A stretch of DNA of 64,000 bases, taken from the NCBI RefSeq assembly GCF_020531945.1, contig NZ_JAJATZ010000011.1:10437-74436 (forward strand), read 5' to 3'. This document shows, piece by piece, positions 60,309 through 64,000 of the stretch. The translations under genes were made by a program, and so were the position numbers. The DNA comes from Loktanella gaetbuli. Lineage in GTDB: Bacteria; Pseudomonadota; Alphaproteobacteria; Rhodobacterales; Rhodobacteraceae. Numbering within the stretch: position 1 is the first letter of the stretch; every line of letters starts with the position of its first letter. The notes under the pieces were generated by a model. That model was not told the origin of the DNA. It ran no database searches and saw only the letters and a list, made by a program, of their open reading frames with translations.

Positions 60309-62048
60309 TCAGAACATGAAATACCGCTGGGCCATCGGCAGAACCTCTGCCGGTTGGCAGGTCAACAATTCGCCGTCGGCGCGGACCTCGTAGGTTTCGG
60401 GATCGACCTCGACGGTGGGCGTGGCGTCGTTCAATTTCAGATCGCGCTTACCGATATTGCGGGTGTTTTCCACCGCCAGCGTCTGTTTCGCCAGGCCAAG
60501 GCGGTCGCGGATGCCGTCGTCCTGTGCAGCACCAGACACAAAGGTCACGGCGGAGTGTTCGACACTGCGCCCGTAGGCCCCCCACATGGGCCGCGAATAG
60601 ACTGGTTGCGGTGTTGGGATCGAGGCGTTCGGATCACCCATCTGTGCCATGACGATAGTGCCGCCCATCAGGACCATTTCCGGTTTCACCCCGAAAAACG
60701 CGGGATTCCACAGCACCAGATCGGCGCGCTTGCCTGCCTCGATGCTGCCGATGTGGGCGCTGATGCCATGGGCGATCGCGGGGTTGATCGTGTATTTCGC
60801 GATATAGCGGCGCACGCGGACATTGTCGTTGTCGCCCGTCTCCTCTGGCAGGCGACCGCGCTGCTTGCGCATCTTGTCGGCGGTCTGCCAAGTGCGGATC
60901 AGCACTTCGCCCACGCGGCCCATCGCCTGACTGTCACTCGCGATGATCGAAAACGCGCCCATGTCGTGCAGGATATCCTCGGCCGCGATGGTTTCGCGGC
61001 GGATCCGGCTTTCGGCGAATGCGATATCCTCGGGAATGGATTTGTCCAGATGGTGGCACACCATCAGCATATCTAGATGTTCCTCGACCGTGTTCACGGT
61101 AAAGGGCCGGGTCGGGTTGGTGGACGACGGCAGTACGTTCTGTTCGCCACAGATCTTGATGATATCCGGCGCATGACCCCCGCCCGCCCCTTCGGTGTGG
61201 AACGCGTGGATCGTGCGGCCCTTGATGGCGTTCAGCGTGTGTTCGACGAACCCGGACTCGTTCAGCGTATCGGTGTGGATCATCACCTGCACGTCCATCG
61301 CGTCGGCGACACTCAGACAGCAGTCGATCGCGGCAGGGGTGGTGCCCCAGTCCTCGTGCAGTTTCAGCGCGCAGGCCCCGCCCAGCACCTGTTCCTCCAA
61401 CCCGGCGGGCAGGCTGGCGTTGCCCTTGCCCGCAAAGGCGAGGTTCATCGCAAAGGCATCCGCCGATTGCAGCATCCGCGCCAGGTGCCAGGGACCCGGC
61501 GTGCAGGTGGTGGCCAGCGATCCATGTGCGGGGCCGGTGCCGCCGCCCAGCATGGTGGTCACGCCGGAATGCAGCGCATCGTCGATCTGCTGAGGGCAGA
61601 TGAAATGGATATGGCTGTCGAAACCACCGGCAGTCAGGATGCGTCCCTCACCGGCGATGATCTCTGTCCCCGGTCCGATGATGATATCGACGCCGGGCTG
61701 GGTGTCGGGATTGCCTGCCTTGCCGATCTTGTGGATGCGGCCGTCGCGCAGGCCGACGTCGGCCTTGTAGATGCCGGTCCAGTCCACGATCAGCGCGTTG
61801 GTGATGACCGTGTCGACGGCCCCTGCGGCGCGGGTGACCTGTGACTGCCCCATACCGTCGCGGATGACCTTGCCGCCGCCGAATTTTACCTCTTCGCCGT
61901 AGTGCAGGGCGTTGCCGCCGTCACCGCGTGTCGCGGTCAGGTCGCGTTCGACCTCGATGATCAGGTCGGTGTCGGCCAGCCGCACGCGGTCGCCGACGGT
62001 CGGACCATACATCGCGGCATAGGATGCACGGGAAATACTGGTGGCCAT
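60309..62048 (-). CDS. ureC: UreC, urease alpha (catalytic) subunit
   Basis: A 579-residue dinickel amidohydrolase. GGFDSHIHFICPQQ near residue 132 (His-x-His), ALKLHEDWG near 220 (the carbamylated Lys), IHTDTLNESGF and AFHTEGAGGGHAPD near 245-280 (metal and active-site His), MVCHHLDKSIPED near 320 (flap) and ASDSQAMGRVGE near 360 (Asp ligand). All catalytic residues are present. ATG 62048 lies one base after ureB. Confidence 0.96.
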   Translation of the reverse strand: MATSISRASYAAMYGPTVGDRVRLADTDLIIEVERDLTATRGDGGNALHYGEEVKFGGGKVIRDGMGQSQVTRAAGAVDTVITNALIVDWTGIYKADVGLRDGRIHKIGKAGNPDTQPGVDIIIGPGTEIIAGEGRILTAGGFDSHIHFICPQQIDDALHSGVTTMLGGGTGPAHGSLATTCTPGPWHLARMLQSADAFAMNLAFAGKGNASLPAGLEEQVLGGACALKLHEDWGTTPAAIDCCLSVADAMDVQVMIHTDTLNESGFVEHTLNAIKGRTIHAFHTEGAGGGHAPDIIKICGEQNVLPSSTNPTRPFTVNTVEEHLDMLMVCHHLDKSIPEDIAFAESRIRRETIAAEDILHDMGAFSIIASDSQAMGRVGEVLIRTWQTADKMRKQRGRLPEETGDNDNVRVRRYIAKYTINPAIAHGISAHIGSIEAGKRADLVLWNPAFFGVKPEMVLMGGTIVMAQMGDPNASIPTPQPVYSRPMWGAYGRSVEHSAVTFVSGAAQDDGIRDRLGLAKQTLAVENTRNIGKRDLKLNDATPTVEVDPETYEVRADGELLTCQPAEVLPMAQRYFMF

Positions 62049-62049
62049 G

Positions 62050-62355
62050 TCAGAGGTCCCCCATGACGGTCTGGTTGAATCCGTAAACGACGCGGCCACC
62101 GGCAAAGGGGATCACGTTCACCTCGCGCCTTTGTCCCGGCTCGAACCGCACGGCGGTGCCTGCGGCGATATCCAGACGACAGCCACGCGCGGCGTCGCGG
62201 TCGAAATCCAGCGCCGGGTTGGTTTCGGCGAAATGATAGTGACTGCCGACCTGCACGGGCCGGTCGCCGGTATTGGCCACCATCAGCGTCACGGCCTCGC
62301 GGTCGGCATTCAGGGTGATCTCACCCTCTGCCGTCATTATCTCACCGGGGATCAT
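62050..62355 (-). CDS. ureB: UreB, urease beta subunit
   Basis: A 101-residue structural subunit, all-beta. MIPGEIMTAEGEITLNAD at the start and VGSHYHFAETNPALDFDR near residue 38 are conserved. It lies between ureA (39 bp upstream) and ureC. Confidence 0.96.
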   Translation of the reverse strand: MIPGEIMTAEGEITLNADREAVTLMVANTGDRPVQVGSHYHFAETNPALDFDRDAARGCRLDIAAGTAVRFEPGQRREVNVIPFAGGRVVYGFNQTVMGDL

Positions 62356-62394
62356 CGCGGGTCTCCTGCATCATCTTGCCAAAAATACTCAGAT

Positions 62395-62697
62395 TCAACG
62401 GATCGGATCATGGACCGTCACCAGTTTTGTGCCGTCGGGAAAGGTCGCCTCGACCTGTACGTCGTGGATCATCTCGGGCACGCCTTCCATGCATTGATCG
62501 CGGGTGACGACCTCGGCACCGGCCTGCATCATCTCAGACACCGACCGGCCGTCGCGGGCACCCTCGACCACGGTGTCGGTGATCAGCGCGATCGCTTCGG
62601 GGTGGTTGAGCTTTACACCACGCGCGAGGCGCTTGCGCGCGACCTCGGCGGCCATGGCGATCAGCAGTTTGTCCTTTTCGCGGGGCGTCAGGTTCAT
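62395..62697 (-). CDS. ureA: UreA, urease gamma subunit
   Basis: A 100-residue structural subunit. MNLTPREKDKLLIAMAAEVA at the start and KLNHPEAIALI near residue 30 are hallmarks, with VQVEATFPDGTKLVTVHDPI at the end. It begins right after the ureD stop. Confidence 0.96.
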   Translation of the reverse strand: MNLTPREKDKLLIAMAAEVARKRLARGVKLNHPEAIALITDTVVEGARDGRSVSEMMQAGAEVVTRDQCMEGVPEMIHDVQVEATFPDGTKLVTVHDPIR

Positions 62698-63570
62698 TCA
62701 CAATCTCCAGCTTGGGGGCAGGGCGGACCCGGCCAACAGGGTCAGGGCGCGCGTCAGGGTGCGGCGCAGTTCAAAGCTGTCGGCGGCCAGCAGGCGGGCG
62801 CAGATCACGCCGTCGCGCGGGCTGCTGGCGGCACCGCCACCGCCGATGGCCGTGCGCAAGGCGTCCAGGCGGTTGCCTGCGTCGGGGGCGGCATAGATCA
62901 GCGTGGCCATGGCACCGGCACCACCTGCGGTGGCTGCGCGGGCCAGTTGTGCCTGTGCGTCACCGCGGATGTGGATCGCATCAGATACCAATGGCGCGCC
63001 GTCGCGGGTGACATGGATGCGGTCGGTATAGGTAATGTCGCGCAGCGCCTCGCCCGACAGTGCCCGGCCAAAGACGACCGGTTCCACCAACAGGGCGGTG
63101 GCGGTGGGTGCGACTTCGCAGTGCAGCCTGCGGTTCAGGCCGGATGCGTCGAACAGGATCGTGTCCTGCGGCAGCCACATCACGGTACTACCGGCCTGGG
63201 CGGTGATGGTGTTCACAACGCGGGCGGTGCCGTGCGATGCCTTGTAGATCCTTTCGGCCGCCTGCGTGGTCAGGGCCAGATGCGCGCCGGGACGGGCGTC
63301 CAGCGTGACACCCAGATCGTCGCCGCCGGTCAGCCCGCCGGATGTGTTCAGCAGCACAGCCGTCAGCGGATCGCGTCCCGTGGGAAACAGCAGTTTCAGA
63401 CAGCCAGAGGTGCGCAACCGCGCGATCCCTGTGCCGTCATCGCGCGCCTGCACGCACAGGTCGACCCGGCCATGGGACCGGACGGCAGGCACGGGTGTCG
63501 CGGGCGACAGGCTGGGGGACGGGACGGTGATGGCAGGCTCCTCTGATCTGCAAAACCTTGGTGACCGCAT
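62698..63570 (-). CDS. ureD: UreD, urease accessory protein
   Basis: A 290-residue scaffold for the UreFG complex on urease. LLNTSGGLTGGDDL near residue 72, TTQAAERIYKASHG near 100 and WLPQDTILFDASGLNR near 132 are UreD landmarks. First gene of the operon; the N-terminal 15 residues are not conserved and the start may be further in. Confidence 0.92.
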   Translation of the reverse strand: MRSPRFCRSEEPAITVPSPSLSPATPVPAVRSHGRVDLCVQARDDGTGIARLRTSGCLKLLFPTGRDPLTAVLLNTSGGLTGGDDLGVTLDARPGAHLALTTQAAERIYKASHGTARVVNTITAQAGSTVMWLPQDTILFDASGLNRRLHCEVAPTATALLVEPVVFGRALSGEALRDITYTDRIHVTRDGAPLVSDAIHIRGDAQAQLARAATAGGAGAMATLIYAAPDAGNRLDALRTAIGGGGAASSPRDGVICARLLAADSFELRRTLTRALTLLAGSALPPSWRL

Positions 63571-63719
63571 CCGGGATAAGTCAACCGACCCCGCGCAACA
63601 GGCCGTTGCGGGATCACCGTGATTTTGCGTGCTGCCTGTTTCTTGGGCAGTGGGCCGCGTTTTCGGACAGATCTTGCAAATCGGTCTGCGGTTTTCGTGG
63701 ACAGCAGGTTGTTGAAACC

Positions 63720-63737
63720 TGTAACTGTTATGTAACT
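63720..63737. promoter_or_regulatory. TGTAACT direct repeat upstream of the MarR gene
   Basis: Two copies of TGTAACT, 11 bp apart (63720 and 63731), in the AT-rich DNA 30-46 bp before the MarR-family start and shared with divergent ureD. One helical turn spacing suggests a regulator site. Which protein binds is not known. Confidence 0.35.
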
Positions 63738-63765
63738 AAACAATCTGATCCCCGAAAGGAGCATC

Positions 63766-64000
63766 ATGTCAGAGCCCGAGACAGACCCGGAAATCCTGCT
63801 GCGCGATTTCCTCGGGTATCATCTGAAACGGGCCTATGTCACCGTGCATGCCGATTTTCGCGACATCATGGGTGACGCGGGCCTGTCGACGCGCGTGTTT
63901 TCCGCACTGGCCATGGTCGTGGGCCAGCAAGGCATCACGCAAAGCGAATTGGCCCGTGCGCTGGGTGTGGAACGGTCCGGCATGGTCGCGCTGATCGACG
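63766..64000 (+). CDS. MarR-family transcription regulator, C-terminus outside window
   Basis: 78 codons visible. SRVFSALAMV-type helix followed by the winged-helix start GITQSELARALGVERSGMVALID, typical of MarR. GAAAGGAG precedes the ATG. It is divergent from ureD, 195 bp away, and runs off the right edge, so length and ligand are unknown. Confidence 0.75.
   Translation, partial: MSEPETDPEILLRDFLGYHLKRAYVTVHADFRDIMGDAGLSTRVFSALAMVVGQQGITQSELARALGVERSGMVALID

Noticed and set aside
62041..63546. 501-codon plus-strand frame opposite the urease genes
   Set aside because: Antisense to ureB, ureA and ureD, all certain; glycine/glutamine-rich translation without motifs.
1..64000. CRISPR arrays, rRNA or tRNA genes
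   Set aside because: No regularly spaced repeat-spacer array, rRNA stretch or cloverleaf-like segment was seen while reading either strand, although small RNAs cannot be excluded by eye.

Overview
The window is GC-rich, densely packed alphaproteobacterial DNA, most likely from the order Rhodobacterales (Roseobacter group). The gene set points there: an opgG-opgI-opgH glucan operon as described for Rhodobacter sphaeroides, a split C-P lyase locus with the DUF1045 and hexapeptide-transferase accessory genes, an ArsR-ArsC fusion linked to a GAPDH/ArsJ pair, and a Rep_3 (RepB) initiator next to parAB. This assignment is inference from gene content; no rRNA or tRNA gene is present to confirm it.

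Layout from left to right. 1-3510 (minus): osmoregulated periplasmic glucan synthesis, opgG, opgI and a left-truncated opgH. 3783-7721 (plus): a tightly overlapping four-gene cassette encoding an EEP-family hydrolase, a CDP-alcohol phosphatidyltransferase, a flippase-like membrane protein and a membrane sulfatase/phosphoglycerol-transferase-like enzyme. 7741-10771 (plus): a sugar-type ABC importer (binding protein and two permeases) without an ATPase. A YceI protein and a small unknown ORF follow. 11750-25391: a large phosphonate region with phnM, DUF1045, phnGHIJKLN, the regulator phnF, then phnC-phnD-phnE-phnE and accessory acyltransferases. Two genes here, a HAD hydrolase between phnI and phnJ and an SDR after phnE, survive only as short in-frame stubs that keep the overlapping start/stop junctions.

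25569-28653 (plus): arsenate detoxification (ArsR-ArsC fusion, GAPDH, ArsJ). 28673-29535 (minus): a RES-Xre toxin-antitoxin pair. 29909-31094: a CsoR-type repressor divergent from a glutaredoxin-MauE fusion, with a clear palindromic operator between them. 31087-37449: inositol catabolism, with oxidoreductases, IolE and a PhyH-type dioxygenase on minus and IolB and an IolJ-like aldolase on plus. The 3' end of the aldolase gene runs into a decayed IS481 transposase end. 37673-41118: an oxidative sugar-acid route (IlvD/EDD dehydratase, SDR, FAH-family hydrolase). 41231-47671: a small PHA-granule-region protein, then GlgX, TreY and TreZ for converting glycogen to trehalose.

47761-51567 is a replication and partition module: a RepB initiator (minus), a noncoding origin with 22-23 bp iterons, then parA and parB (plus). 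It is bracketed by two copies of the same long palindrome, which are candidate parS centromeres. If the module is active, the whole window lies on an extrachromosomal replicon (plasmid or chromid) that carries phosphonate, arsenic, inositol, trehalose, pH/Na+ and urease functions. 51643-57657 (minus): a six-gene Mrp Na+/H+ antiporter operon with fused MrpA-MrpB. 57887-63570 (minus): ureDABC-EFG with two DUF1127 genes inserted between ureC and ureE. A MarR-family regulator starts at 63766 and runs off the right edge.
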